This document shows, in pieces, positions 17,326-24,840 of a stretch of 47,864 nt of DNA. Under the pieces are notes generated by a model. That model was not told where the DNA came from, did no database searches, and worked only from the letters and a program-made list of their open reading frames with translations. Within the stretch, counting starts at the first letter, position 1. Each line of letters begins with the position of its first letter. Source of the stretch: Bacillus sp. FJAT-42315 (GTDB lineage: Bacteria; Bacillota; Bacilli; Bacillales; Domibacillaceae); assembly GCF_002797375.1 (NCBI RefSeq), contig NZ_KZ454941.1:1643216-1691079 (forward strand), given 5' to 3'. The position numbers were made by a program, and so were the translations under genes.

Positions 17326-17895
17326 TTAAAAGATTTTTTTGCGGTCGCGCTCATCTTTTAAAATTTCTACTGCTTCCCGGAATCGTTGTGAATGAATGAT
17401 TTCTCTTTCTCTTAAAAAGCGCAGGCTGTCATTTAAATCGGGGTCGTCACTGACATCGATGATCCATTGATAAGTGGCCCGCGCTTTTTCTTCCGCAGCA
17501 ATATCTTCATACAAATCGGCGATCGGGTCTCCCTTTGCTTGGATGTACGTCGCTGTGAACGGCGACCCACCTGCATTTTCATAAAATAAGGCACGGTCGT
17601 GATTGACGTAATGAGCACCTAATCCAGCAGCTTTCATTTGCTCAGGAGTCGCATCTTTTGTTAGCTTATAGACCATCGTAGCAATCATTTCTAAGTGACC
17701 CAATTCTTCTGTAGCGATGTCGGTTAATAATCCAACGACAGAACCTGGGATCGTATAGCGTTGGTTCATGTAGCGTAAAGCAGCCGCCAGTTCTCCATCC
17801 GCACCACCGTACTGTTCAATTAAATATTTCGCTAATGTCGGGTTGCATGTGCTTACTTTCACTGGATACTGCAGTTTTTTTTCATAAACCCACAT
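17326..17895 (-). CDS. cotJC: spore coat protein CotJC, manganese catalase-like
   Basis: A 189-residue protein of the Mn-catalase / CotJC family with ferritin-like helices. Candidate metal ligands occur in the expected repeats: DGELAAALRYMNQRY, TEELGHLEM and AAEEKARATYQ, with a later REREIIHSQRF histidine. CotJC is a component of the inner spore coat layers; catalase activity has been reported for some homologues and is otherwise inferred. It is the last gene of cotJABC and 18 bases after cotJB, with a good RBS (GGAGAGGA) on the minus strand. Confidence 0.95.
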   Translation of the reverse strand: MWVYEKKLQYPVKVSTCNPTLAKYLIEQYGGADGELAAALRYMNQRYTIPGSVVGLLTDIATEELGHLEMIATMVYKLTKDATPEQMKAAGLGAHYVNHDRALFYENAGGSPFTATYIQAKGDPIADLYEDIAAEEKARATYQWIIDVSDDPDLNDSLRFLREREIIHSQRFREAVEILKDERDRKKIF

Positions 17896-17913
17896 ATCGT
17901 TCTCCTCTCCTGT

Positions 17914-18174
17914 TTATACTTGCCAAGGCCATGGTTCTTCTTTATAGTCAAAAGGGTGGCGTGAATAGCTGTAGCCAAAGCTAGTCATTGCTCCGTATTT
18001 TTTCTCAAATGCTTTTTTCAACGTTTTGCTCGATTTCACCATTTGATTATATTGTTGTATCGCTTGGAGATCATCCGGGTGGGTATGCAAATAAAGGACT
18101 AAGTCTACGATCACAAAGTCGGCCGCTTGAATTTGTTCAAGTTCACGGTAATAGTCTTCGGAAAGTGGCTTCAT
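17914..18174 (-). CDS. cotJB: spore coat protein CotJB
   Basis: An 86-residue protein matching CotJB: a helical first half (DYYRELEQIQAADFVIVDL), the LYLHTHPDD segment and a C-terminal PFDYKEEPWPWQV tail rich in aromatic residues. It helps assemble CotJA and CotJC into the coat. Its ATG overlaps the cotJA stop by four bases, so translation is coupled. Confidence 0.94.
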   Translation of the reverse strand: MKPLSEDYYRELEQIQAADFVIVDLVLYLHTHPDDLQAIQQYNQMVKSSKTLKKAFEKKYGAMTSFGYSYSRHPFDYKEEPWPWQV

Positions 18175-18404
18175 TTCTTCGCCTCCTCCGTCTGTTCTTT
18201 AAATGGAAAATAAGGGTCAAAGAAAGCTTTCCACAACGTTCCTTTTCTTAAAGCGACTAGAGGGGGAAATTGCTCTAATCCTGGTGGTTGAAACCCCATG
18301 AATAATTGAGGTCCGGTTGAGTATCTTTTTATTCGAATGGGCGGACAAGGGTCCGTTGGGCTTATGAAAGGTCGGTACGTGCGATACCATTGGTTTTTAT
18401 CCAT
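18171..18404 (-). CDS. cotJA: spore coat protein CotJA
   Basis: A 77-residue coat-associated protein with the family features DPCPPI near residue 18, FMGFQPPGLEQFPPLVALRKG and LWKAFFDPY. It is required for CotJC assembly in B. subtilis. The RBS AAGGAGG lies upstream of the ATG, and a sigma-E promoter precedes it. It heads the minus-strand cotJABC operon. Confidence 0.93.
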   Translation of the reverse strand: MDKNQWYRTYRPFISPTDPCPPIRIKRYSTGPQLFMGFQPPGLEQFPPLVALRKGTLWKAFFDPYFPFKEQTEEAKK

Positions 18405-18438
18405 TCCGAGCCTCCTTATATTGTCTATTCTTCAATCT

Positions 18439-18467
18439 ATTGTATGGGGAAGTGAGTTGAGATATTA
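18439..18467 (-). promoter_or_regulatory. sigma-E promoter of cotJABC
   Basis: On the minus strand TAATATC (18461-18467) is followed after 14 bases by CATACAAT (18439-18446), a perfect -10 for sigma-E and a 6 of 7 match to its -35. cotJABC is a sigma-E operon in B. subtilis. Confidence 0.85.
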
Positions 18468-18533
18468 TTTATTTTTGAGGCATTTTTTGATTGATTGAGT
18501 AAAATAACATTTGTATTAGAGGATGTAGTGTAT

Positions 18534-19298
18534 ATGATAGGGTTGATGTTGTTATTCATTTTATTAGGAGTGGCTTTGCTGTTATATATGTGGAAAGAGG
18601 CTTATCGAAATGAGGTCAAAGAGGAAACGGTTTCCTTGAGTAGCTATTCGGGAAAAAATCCGTTCACATTCTTTTTTATTTCTGATATTCATAGAAGAGT
18701 GATTCATCCATCAATTATTGACAAGATTAAAGGCAGAGTGGAACTTGTGATCATCGGTGGAGATTTAGCAGAAAAAGGTGTAAGCTTTGAGCGCATCGCT
18801 CATAATTTGCAATTGTTAAGGGAGGTTGCTCCTGTTTTTTTTGTTTGGGGCAATAATGATTATGAACTACCTAAACAATCGTTTGAACAATTATTAACTG
18901 CTCATGGTGTAGTGATTTTATGCAATGACTCTTTTTGTTTTCAAACAGCGGATGGAACGGACGTTTATTTACTAGGTGTGGATGATTTAGGTAAAGGTCA
19001 TAGCGATAAAAAAGGTGCATGTGAACATGTACCAAATGAAGGATTTAAGATTTTCTTAAGCCATAACCCTTTGTTTGTGAAACGAGTGGTCGAGAAAGAT
19101 CAAGTCGCTCTTTTTTTGAGCGGCCATACACATGGGGGACAGATCCGGCTTTTTGGAATGGGATTATATAAAAAAGGCGGATGGGAATGGAGAGGAAAGA
19201 TGGCGATGCTTGTCAGTAATGGCTATGGAACGAGTGCTCTTCCTCTTCGGTTAGGTGCGAAAGCAGAGACGCATTTGATCACTATTATTTCTAATTAA
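18534..19298 (+). CDS. ypbG: membrane-anchored metallophosphoesterase (YpbG-like)
   Basis: A 254-residue calcineurin-like phosphoesterase. An N-terminal helix (residues 2-20) anchors it. The metal-binding motifs run in order: ISDIHRR, GGDLAEKG, WGNNDYE, SHNPLF and SGHTHGGQI, giving the Asp, Asn and His ligands of a two-metal centre. Substrate unknown. ATG 18534 is chosen because AGAGGA lies 10 bases upstream; a TTG at 18495 would add 13 residues but has no clear RBS. It diverges from cotJABC. Confidence 0.85.
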   Translation: MIGLMLLFILLGVALLLYMWKEAYRNEVKEETVSLSSYSGKNPFTFFFISDIHRRVIHPSIIDKIKGRVELVIIGGDLAEKGVSFERIAHNLQLLREVAPVFFVWGNNDYELPKQSFEQLLTAHGVVILCNDSFCFQTADGTDVYLLGVDDLGKGHSDKKGACEHVPNEGFKIFLSHNPLFVKRVVEKDQVALFLSGHTHGGQIRLFGMGLYKKGGWEWRGKMAMLVSNGYGTSALPLRLGAKAETHLITIISN

Positions 19299-19302
19299 GT
19301 TG

Positions 19303-19346
19303 ATACAAAATGTGTAAATAACCTATACAAATTTTACGCACATTAG
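19303..19346 (+). promoter_or_regulatory. putative CarH-type operator: tandem 11-bp iterons
   Basis: ATACAAA occurs at 19303-19309 and again at 19325-19331, exactly 22 bases apart. Reading the region in 11-base steps gives ATACAAAATGT, GTAAATAACCT, ATACAAATTTT and ACGCACATTAG, in which A is constant at positions 5 and 7 and C or A at 4. CarH-family regulators bind direct 11-bp repeats over their own promoter, one helix-turn-helix per repeat. The iterons overlap the -35 box at 19333. Confidence 0.5.
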
Positions 19347-19361
19347 CTTTCGCTATATAAT
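19333..19361 (+). promoter_or_regulatory. sigma-A promoter of the MerR/B12 regulator
   Basis: TTTACG (19333-19338), a 17-base spacer and TATAAT (19356-19361) form a promoter with a perfect -10 box. A second weaker possibility, TTGATA (19300) with TATACA (19324), overlaps the iterons. Confidence 0.55.
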
Positions 19362-19400
19362 TGGGATAAAGTGTGATGGTGTAGAGAGGAAGTTGAGGCA

Positions 19401-20297
19401 ATGAGCGAAGGTAAATATAATATTAAAGCAGTTTCCAATTTAGTTGGCATCCAACCAGGAACCCTTCGTGCTTGGGAAAGACGGTATCAAATATTGAATC
19501 CTGTCAGAAATGATTCAGGGCATCGGCTGTATACGGAAGAAGATGTGAAGAAATTAAAGTGGCTTGCCATGAAAGTTAATCGAGGGTTTACTATTAGCCA
19601 AGCGGTTTCGCTAATGGATCAGCATGAAGTAGGGGTAGACCAACAAGTAATAGAGAATATTTATCAGGAACAGCACTCGCTGTCTGAGGATTTATTACAA
19701 GCTTTGCTTTCATTTAATGAGGTGAAGGCACAAGAATTGATTAATCAAGCGTTTTCCTTGTACACGATTGATAAAGTAACGATAGACATTTTAGCTGATT
19801 TACTTGTTCGGATCGGAGACATGTGGGAGCGGGAAGAAATTACAACCGCTCATGAGCATTTTGCAACGTCCATTTTGCGGTCGCGAATTGGGATGATTAT
19901 GCATTCCTTTCCTCATAATGGAATTCTGCCGAAAGTGGTGGCTGTTTGTGGGCCGGATGAATGGCATGAGCTTGGATTATTAATTTTCACTCTGTTTGTT
20001 CGCCGGAGAGGCTATGAAGTGATTTATTTAGGTTCGAGCTTAAAAGAAGGGGATATAGAAGTCGTTTTAGATACAGTGAAACCGAAATTCCTGTTTCTTT
20101 CTGTTACGTTAATGGACAATCTGCCGAAAACATTACAATTAGTTGATCAATTGAAAGGTGAGCATATCGATCTTGAGATTGGCGTAGGCGGAGCGGCTAT
20201 GAGTGAGATGAGTGGGCAGCTAGCTAAAGACTACGCATGCCATATTGTCGGAAATTCGAAAGAAGAATGGGAAAATTGGTTAAATCAACGAGTATAA
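19401..20297 (+). CDS. MerR-family regulator with B12-binding domain, CarH/LitR photoreceptor type
   Basis: A 298-residue regulator. Residues 5-75 are a MerR winged helix (PGTLRAWERRYQ, NDSGHRLYTEED). Residues about 85-170 form a four-helix B12-binding bundle with the CarH signature W-x9-EH: W142, E152, H153. Residues about 177-295 form a Rossmann-like cobalamin domain with E187-x-H189-x-x-G192, the position of the cobalt-coordinating His. In known CarH/LitR proteins (Thermus, Bacillus megaterium) adenosylcobalamin in the dark makes a DNA-binding tetramer that light breaks. The residue after W142 is Glu, whereas Thermus CarH has His132 there. Carotenoid or photolyase targets are not adjacent. 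A B12-only or light-insensitive function is possible. Confidence 0.85.
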   Translation: MSEGKYNIKAVSNLVGIQPGTLRAWERRYQILNPVRNDSGHRLYTEEDVKKLKWLAMKVNRGFTISQAVSLMDQHEVGVDQQVIENIYQEQHSLSEDLLQALLSFNEVKAQELINQAFSLYTIDKVTIDILADLLVRIGDMWEREEITTAHEHFATSILRSRIGMIMHSFPHNGILPKVVAVCGPDEWHELGLLIFTLFVRRRGYEVIYLGSSLKEGDIEVVLDTVKPKFLFLSVTLMDNLPKTLQLVDQLKGEHIDLEIGVGGAAMSEMSGQLAKDYACHIVGNSKEEWENWLNQRV

Positions 20298-20375
20298 TAA
20301 TGTTATTTATAACTCACCATCTGCGCTTCTTATCATAATATGTGTTAAAGAGGTCCTTTAAGCAGGGGGCAGCAG

Positions 20376-20960
20376 ATGATGAGGATAGAAAGGTTATCAG
20401 ACAATCAAGTGAAGCTTTCCGTTACTTACGATGAGTTAAGAAAAAGAGGTTGTTTAAAGAAGCATATTTTGGAAGATTCTTTTGTGTGGCATGAGATTTT
20501 TGACGAAATGTTAGATGCGATTGAAGAACAGTTGAATATGGACACAGAAGGGATGATCGCTATTGAAGTACATTCGATGGCGGGGGATGAGCTAGTGCTT
20601 ATTTTAACGATTGACCAGTTAGATTTTTTCAATAAGTTAGATGATGTCTCAGGTGGAAAAAGTGATGAGCATGGCTTTGAACAAACGATTAAGTTTACCG
20701 ATATTGAGGATGTTATTGGTTTAGTGCACGATGATAAAAGAATTCGTTCTATACAAAGTTCATTGTTTTATTTTAAGGGAGCCTACTATGCAAGTTTCTC
20801 GTTTGATTTCGATAGTCAGTTTGATGCGTTTGAAGCGATACTGATGGAATATGGCATGTATTCAAGCTTACCAGAAGAAATGCTAAAAGAATACGCATTG
20901 ACAATCATTCCGTCTGATGCGATGCGAAAGCTTTATCAATATTTCGTTAAGCAAGTGTAA
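20376..20960 (+). CDS. mecB: adaptor protein MecB (YpbH), MecA paralogue
   Basis: A 194-residue protein of the MecA family: N-terminal recognition domain starting MMRIERLSDNQVKLSVTY, a short charged linker, and a C-terminal domain (about 105-194; FTDIEDVIGL, DFDSQFDAFEAILMEYG) that would bind ClpC. Its length and position next to ypdA match YpbH/MecB, the second MecA of Bacillus, which delivers substrates to ClpCP. AGGGGGCAG is the RBS; an ATG three bases later is also possible. A terminator follows. Confidence 0.88.
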   Translation: MMRIERLSDNQVKLSVTYDELRKRGCLKKHILEDSFVWHEIFDEMLDAIEEQLNMDTEGMIAIEVHSMAGDELVLILTIDQLDFFNKLDDVSGGKSDEHGFEQTIKFTDIEDVIGLVHDDKRIRSIQSSLFYFKGAYYASFSFDFDSQFDAFEAILMEYGMYSSLPEEMLKEYALTIIPSDAMRKLYQYFVKQV

Positions 20961-20990
20961 AGTTGAAATCATTGAAATTAGCTGTCTTTT

Positions 20991-21021
20991 CTCCTATCAT
21001 TTATATGAATAGGAGTTTTTT
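20991..21021 (+). terminator. terminator after mecB
   Basis: CTCCTAT-CATTTATATGA-ATAGGAG is followed by seven T residues. Confidence 0.85.
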
Positions 21022-21055
21022 TATGAAAAGGTTTGTGAAACAAGGAGAGAATGAG

Positions 21056-22030
21056 ATGCAAAAGGAAGATTGTATCATTGTAGGTGGTGGACCATGTGGG
21101 CTTTCAGCTGCGATTGAGTTAATGGAGATTGGCAAAAGTCCACTGGTGATTGAAAAAGGCAATATCGTTCATTCGATTTATAATTATCCGACGCACCAAA
21201 CGTTTTTTAGTTCAAGTGAAAAGCTGGCAATTGGTGATGTACCATTTATTATTGAAGGGCGAAAACCGAAGCGGAATCAAGCACTAACTTATTATCGGGA
21301 AGTAGCGAAGTTAAAGGATATTCGTATTAACCGCTATGAAATGGTGCACAAAGTGGAAAAGCAAGAGAATGGTTTGTTTCATGTTTACACATCTAAAGAT
21401 CAGTATGAAGCCCCTTATGTGGTGATTGCGACAGGCTATTACGATCATCCGAATGAAATGAATATTAAAGGAGAGCAGTTGGCTAAAGTATTCCATTATT
21501 TTAAAGAAGCGCATCCTTATTTTGATATGGATGTCGTCGTCATTGGCGGCAAGAATTCCTCTGTCGATGCAGCATTAGAGCTACATAAGGCAGGAGCTAG
21601 AGTGACGGTGCTTTATCGTGGAAACGAATATTCTTCAAGCATTAAACCGTGGATTCTTCCTGAATTTGAGGCATTAGTAAAAAACGAGGAAATCAAAATG
21701 GAATTTCAGGCGGTCGTGGATGAAATTACGGAAGAAGAAGTTATTTATCGACAAAATGGCGAGACGAAACGAGTGAAAAATGACTTTGTGTTCGCGATGA
21801 CTGGCTATCATCCAGATCACGAATTTTTAAAGAGAATGGGTGTAGAGATCAATCATGAGAGTGGTCGCCCTCATTATGATGTGGAGACGATGGAAACGAA
21901 CGTGCCAGGAATTTTTATTGCGGGCGTCATTGCGGCTGGCAATAATGCCAATGAAATCTTTATCGAAAATGGTCGTTTTCACGGGGGAGACATCGCCAAG
22001 GCGATGGCGGCTCGTGAAGAAATAAGATAA
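21056..22030 (+). CDS. ypdA: YpdA, flavin-dependent bacillithiol disulfide reductase
   Basis: A 324-residue thioredoxin-reductase-like flavoprotein, the exact length of B. subtilis YpdA. The FAD dinucleotide motif is IVGGGPCGLSAA at residues 8-19, with Cys in the loop as in YpdA (its active-site Cys14). A second Rossmann motif for NADPH is VVIGGKNSSVDAALE near residue 162. There is no CxxC pair, which separates it from thioredoxin reductases. YpdA recycles bacillithiol disulfide with NADPH. The ATG at 21056 has AAGGAGAG upstream; a TTG at 20963 would read through the mecB terminator and is rejected. Confidence 0.93.
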   Translation: MQKEDCIIVGGGPCGLSAAIELMEIGKSPLVIEKGNIVHSIYNYPTHQTFFSSSEKLAIGDVPFIIEGRKPKRNQALTYYREVAKLKDIRINRYEMVHKVEKQENGLFHVYTSKDQYEAPYVVIATGYYDHPNEMNIKGEQLAKVFHYFKEAHPYFDMDVVVIGGKNSSVDAALELHKAGARVTVLYRGNEYSSSIKPWILPEFEALVKNEEIKMEFQAVVDEITEEEVIYRQNGETKRVKNDFVFAMTGYHPDHEFLKRMGVEINHESGRPHYDVETMETNVPGIFIAGVIAAGNNANEIFIENGRFHGGDIAKAMAAREEIR

Positions 22031-22075
22031 GTGAACCGTCCGCCAATCGGAGACCTATTACTCATTAATATGGGA
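22031..22075 (+). repeat. possible diverged copy of the intergenic repeat
   Basis: From GTGAA to GGGA this sequence aligns without gaps over 45 bases with copy 1 at 9063-9107; by hand about 27 positions agree, including both ends and TTAAT at position 35. The CCCG/CGGG hairpin is lost. It starts right after the ypdA stop. Confidence 0.35.
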
Positions 22076-22088
22076 TGAAAAATGCGAA

Positions 22089-22121
22089 GAAAGCGGAGCC
22101 TGATTTAAGCGCTCCGCTTTC
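22089..22121. terminator. bidirectional terminator between ypdA and ansA
   Basis: A perfect 11-bp stem GAAAGCGGAGC / GCTCCGCTTTC with an 11-base loop, followed by TTTTG on the plus strand, between two convergent genes. Confidence 0.88.
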
Positions 22122-22137
22122 TTTTGTTGTGGGATGT

Positions 22138-23112
22138 TCATTCAAATATTTGTTCAAGGGACGAGAGATCGTGTTTCGCCGATAAGGCGATTAATAGCTT
22201 AATTCGCGCTTTTTGCCCGTTTAAGCCGTTAGAGAAAATCACTCCAAGCTCTTTTAATTGCTTCCCTCCACCATCATACCCGTAAACATCTTGAACGATG
22301 CCATTAAAGCAGCGTGAAACAAGGACAATGGGGATTTGTTGATCGACTAATGCTTTTATTCCTGCTACAGCGGCAGGGGGAAGATTTCCTTGGCCAAGAG
22401 CTTCAATCACGACGCCATCATAGTTTAAGTCCTTTAAAGCTAATAAAAGTGATGCATCCATTCCGGCGTAAGTTTTAATTAGAGCAACTCTTTGATCGAT
22501 CGTTGTGACGGTGAGTTGCTGCCGTTCTGTCGGTGCATGATGAAAAACAACCTTTCGCTTAGTGACGATACCGATCGGCCCATACTGAGGGCTTTGAAAA
22601 GTTGAAATATTACTCGTATGTGTTTTCGTCACGTTTTCTGCTGAGTGGATTTCATCATTCAGAACGACCAATACTCCTTTTCCTTTAGCGGAATCACAGG
22701 CGGCTACTCGTACAGCACTTAATAAATTATACAGTCCATCGGCTCCAAGCTCGTTGCTTGATCGCATCGCACCTGTCACAACAACGGGTACATCAACCGT
22801 CAACGTTAAATCAAGGAAATAAGCCGTTTCTTCAAGGGTGTCGGTTCCATGAGTAATGACCACCCCATCAAAAGGTTCTTTCTGAAAGTGTTCTTCAATT
22901 AATTGCTTCAGATGTAACATTTCTTTTGGAGTGATATGAGGAGAAGGAAGATGGAAGGGCTCTACCGTTGTAATACGAGCCGCTTCGTTTAACAAGTTGG
23001 TCGATGTCAGTAAAGGGTTTTTCTCCCCGGGTGTAACAGCACCTGACTGTTTGTCTTCCATCATCGAAATGGTTCCACCTGTATGTATAACGAAAATATG
23101 TTTTTTAGACAA
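22138..23112 (-). CDS. ansA: L-asparaginase, cytoplasmic
   Basis: A 324-residue asparaginase hydrolysing L-asparagine to aspartate and ammonia. The first catalytic threonine is T14 in [10 protein letters not shown]; the second motif is [15 protein letters not shown] with its Thr-Asp pair; the conserved lysine lies in [13 protein letters not shown]. No signal peptide is seen, so it is cytoplasmic and AnsA-like rather than secreted AnsZ. The TTG start has AGGAGG 8 bases upstream on the minus strand. It diverges from prsW and converges on ypdA, each separated by a terminator or promoter gap. Confidence 0.9.
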   Translation of the reverse strand: MSKKHIFVIHTGGTISMMEDKQSGAVTPGEKNPLLTSTNLLNEAARITTVEPFHLPSPHITPKEMLHLKQLIEEHFQKEPFDGVVITHGTDTLEETAYFLDLTLTVDVPVVVTGAMRSSNELGADGLYNLLSAVRVAACDSAKGKGVLVVLNDEIHSAENVTKTHTSNISTFQSPQYGPIGIVTKRKVVFHHAPTERQQLTVTTIDQRVALIKTYAGMDASLLLALKDLNYDGVVIEALGQGNLPPAAVAGIKALVDQQIPIVLVSRCFNGIVQDVYGYDGGGKQLKELGVIFSNGLNGQKARIKLLIALSAKHDLSSLEQIFE

Positions 23113-23208
23113 AAGAAAAACCTCCTAAGACTTTTTGCAAATTTTGTATTCTCAATCCCTTTTATTAATGATACGATGAAGGAAACAGAAAGAAAAGAGG
23201 ACAGATGG

Positions 23209-23892
23209 ATGCTGGCAATCTTTTCGGCAGGTATTGCACCAGGGCTTGCGCTATTATGTTACTTTTATCTTCGAGATAAATATGAAACAGAGCCTGTCAC
23301 TTCCGTAGCGAGAGCCTTTATTTACGGAGCGCTATTGACCTTTCCGACGATGTTTATTCAATACGTGTTAGCAGAGGAAGGGATGACGTTTTCGGTCATC
23401 ATTGAGGCGCTTGTTATTGTCGGCTTTCTTGAAGAATTCGTTAAATGGTTTAGTTTGTTTTATTTGATTTATCAACATGTCGATTTTGATGAGCCATATG
23501 ATGGAATTGTCTATGCGACGAGTGTGTCTCTTGGCTTTGCTACGATTGAAAACATTCTATATTTAGTCGCTCACGGTGTAGAACACGCTTTTTTAAGAGC
23601 GCTTTTGCCTGTATCAAGTCATGCGTTGTTTGGCGTTGTGATGGGCTTTTATTTTGGAAAGGCGAAGTTTAATCGCGATGGAAAAGAGAAAACATATTTG
23701 CTCTTAGCGTTACTCATTCCGTTTTTACTTCACGGGCTTTTTGATTATATTCTATATTTAGAGACGGTTTGGATCTATTACATCGTTCCTTTTATGTTCT
23801 TTTTATGGTGGTTTGCGTTAAGAAAAGTGAAGCAAGCACATATTTTAACCGAACAACATCATCGCGGGTTATTTCGAGAAAGAAGCTCTTAA
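23209..23892 (+). CDS. prsW: intramembrane protease PrsW
   Basis: A 227-residue multipass protein matching PrsW (YpdC), which makes the site-1 cut in the anti-sigma factor RsiW. Family motifs are GFLEEFVKW with the Glu pair near residue 82, [21 protein letters not shown] and LHGLFDYIL; the Glu and His residues form the putative metal site. ATG 23209 gives the conserved start [12 protein letters not shown] and has AAGAGGAC upstream; a reading from 23083 would overlap the start of ansA and is not supported. The gene runs alone into a terminator that overlaps its stop. Confidence 0.9.
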   Translation: MLAIFSAGIAPGLALLCYFYLRDKYETEPVTSVARAFIYGALLTFPTMFIQYVLAEEGMTFSVIIEALVIVGFLEEFVKWFSLFYLIYQHVDFDEPYDGIVYATSVSLGFATIENILYLVAHGVEHAFLRALLPVSSHALFGVVMGFYFGKAKFNRDGKEKTYLLLALLIPFLLHGLFDYILYLETVWIYYIVPFMFFLWWFALRKVKQAHILTEQHHRGLFRERSS

Positions 23893-23912
23893 TGAAAAGG
23901 GCTTCTTTTTCA
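23879..23912 (+). terminator. terminator after prsW
   Basis: AAAGAAGCTCTT-AATGAA-AAGGGCTTCTTT (12-bp stem, one wobble) followed by TT-C; the left arm contains the end of prsW and the stop codon. Confidence 0.75.
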
Positions 23913-24030
23913 TTTTGTCTGTGTGACTTTTAAGATGAAAAGCTCATTGATTATGAAAGTTTGCTGAATAAAAAAAGATTGGCAGCGAAAACTACGAGTA
24001 CACATCATACTTTATGTGGAGGGTAAAAAA

Positions 24031-24825
24031 ATGAGAATTGGTGCAAAAATCAAAAAAACAGTAGTTGTTTTTGTTCTGCTACTGAGCTTGGTGATAGGTC
24101 ATCTATCAATTTCACCGTTACATACAGCTGCCTTTTCAGGACAAGTGATTCAAAAGGGTGCATCTGGAGACGATGTCATTGAGTTGCAGGCTAGACTGCA
24201 ATACGTTGGTTATTATAAGGGGAAAATTGATGGTGTTTACGGGTGGGGAACATATTGGGCGGTAAGAAACTTTCAAAAAGCATTTGGATTACCGATTGAT
24301 GGGCTTGTAGGTCAAACGACGAAGAATAAACTTATTAAAGCATCTAAATATGATAAGAGTTACGTAAAAAATCAGATTAGGAATGGAAAGACTTTCACTA
24401 CTTATGGGAAAAAGTCCAACTCCTCTAATTCTAATCAAAAAGCAACGGCGGCAAGTGTGCCAGGCGGTTTTTCTCAAAATGATATTAGCTTAATGGCCAA
24501 TGCTGTTCACGGAGAAGCACGTGGAGAACCGTATGAAGGCCAAGTGGCGGTAGCTGCGGTGATTTTAAATCGGATTGCTAGCCAGAATTTTCCTAACACG
24601 GTTTCAGGTGTTATTTTTGAACCGAGAGCCTTTACAGCGGTCGCCGATGGACAAATTTGGCTGACGCCGAATGAAACGTCTAAACGAGCGGTAATTGATG
24701 CGATTAATGGCTGGGATCCTACGGGTGATGCCTTGTATTATTTTAATCCGCATACAGCCACGAGCAAGTGGATTTGGACGAGACCGCAAATTAAACAAAT
24801 CGGTAAACATATTTTCTGCGAATAA
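24031..24825 (+). CDS. sleB: spore cortex-lytic enzyme SleB
   Basis: A 264-residue germination enzyme. A signal peptide (residues 1-35) is followed by a peptidoglycan-binding domain (about 40-100; GASGDDVIELQARLQYVG, FGLPIDGLVG), a Ser/Asn-rich linker, and a SleB catalytic domain (about 150-264) starting ANAVHGEARGEPYEGQVAVA with the catalytic Glu in HGEARG. It is a lytic transglycosylase that acts on muramic-delta-lactam cortex. The ATG at 24031 follows GTGGAGGG. It forms an operon with ypeB; in B. subtilis this is made in the forespore under sigma-G. A CATACTTT sequence at 24006 resembles a sigma-G -10 but has no convincing -35. Confidence 0.94.
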   Translation: MRIGAKIKKTVVVFVLLLSLVIGHLSISPLHTAAFSGQVIQKGASGDDVIELQARLQYVGYYKGKIDGVYGWGTYWAVRNFQKAFGLPIDGLVGQTTKNKLIKASKYDKSYVKNQIRNGKTFTTYGKKSNSSNSNQKATAASVPGGFSQNDISLMANAVHGEARGEPYEGQVAVAAVILNRIASQNFPNTVSGVIFEPRAFTAVADGQIWLTPNETSKRAVIDAINGWDPTGDALYYFNPHTATSKWIWTRPQIKQIGKHIFCE

Positions 24826-24840
24826 AGGAGGGAAGTAAGG

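Noticed and set aside
20963-21055. Longer N-terminus for ypdA
   Set aside because: It runs through the mecB terminator and lacks an RBS; the protein from 21056 has the exact family length.
23083-23208. Longer N-terminus for prsW
   Set aside because: It would overlap the start and RBS of the divergent ansA gene, and known PrsW proteins begin at the ATG at 23209.
24006-24013. CATACTTT as sigma-G -10 box of sleB
   Set aside because: No GAATA-like -35 box lies 17-18 bases upstream, so I do not list it as a promoter although sigma-G control is expected from B. subtilis.
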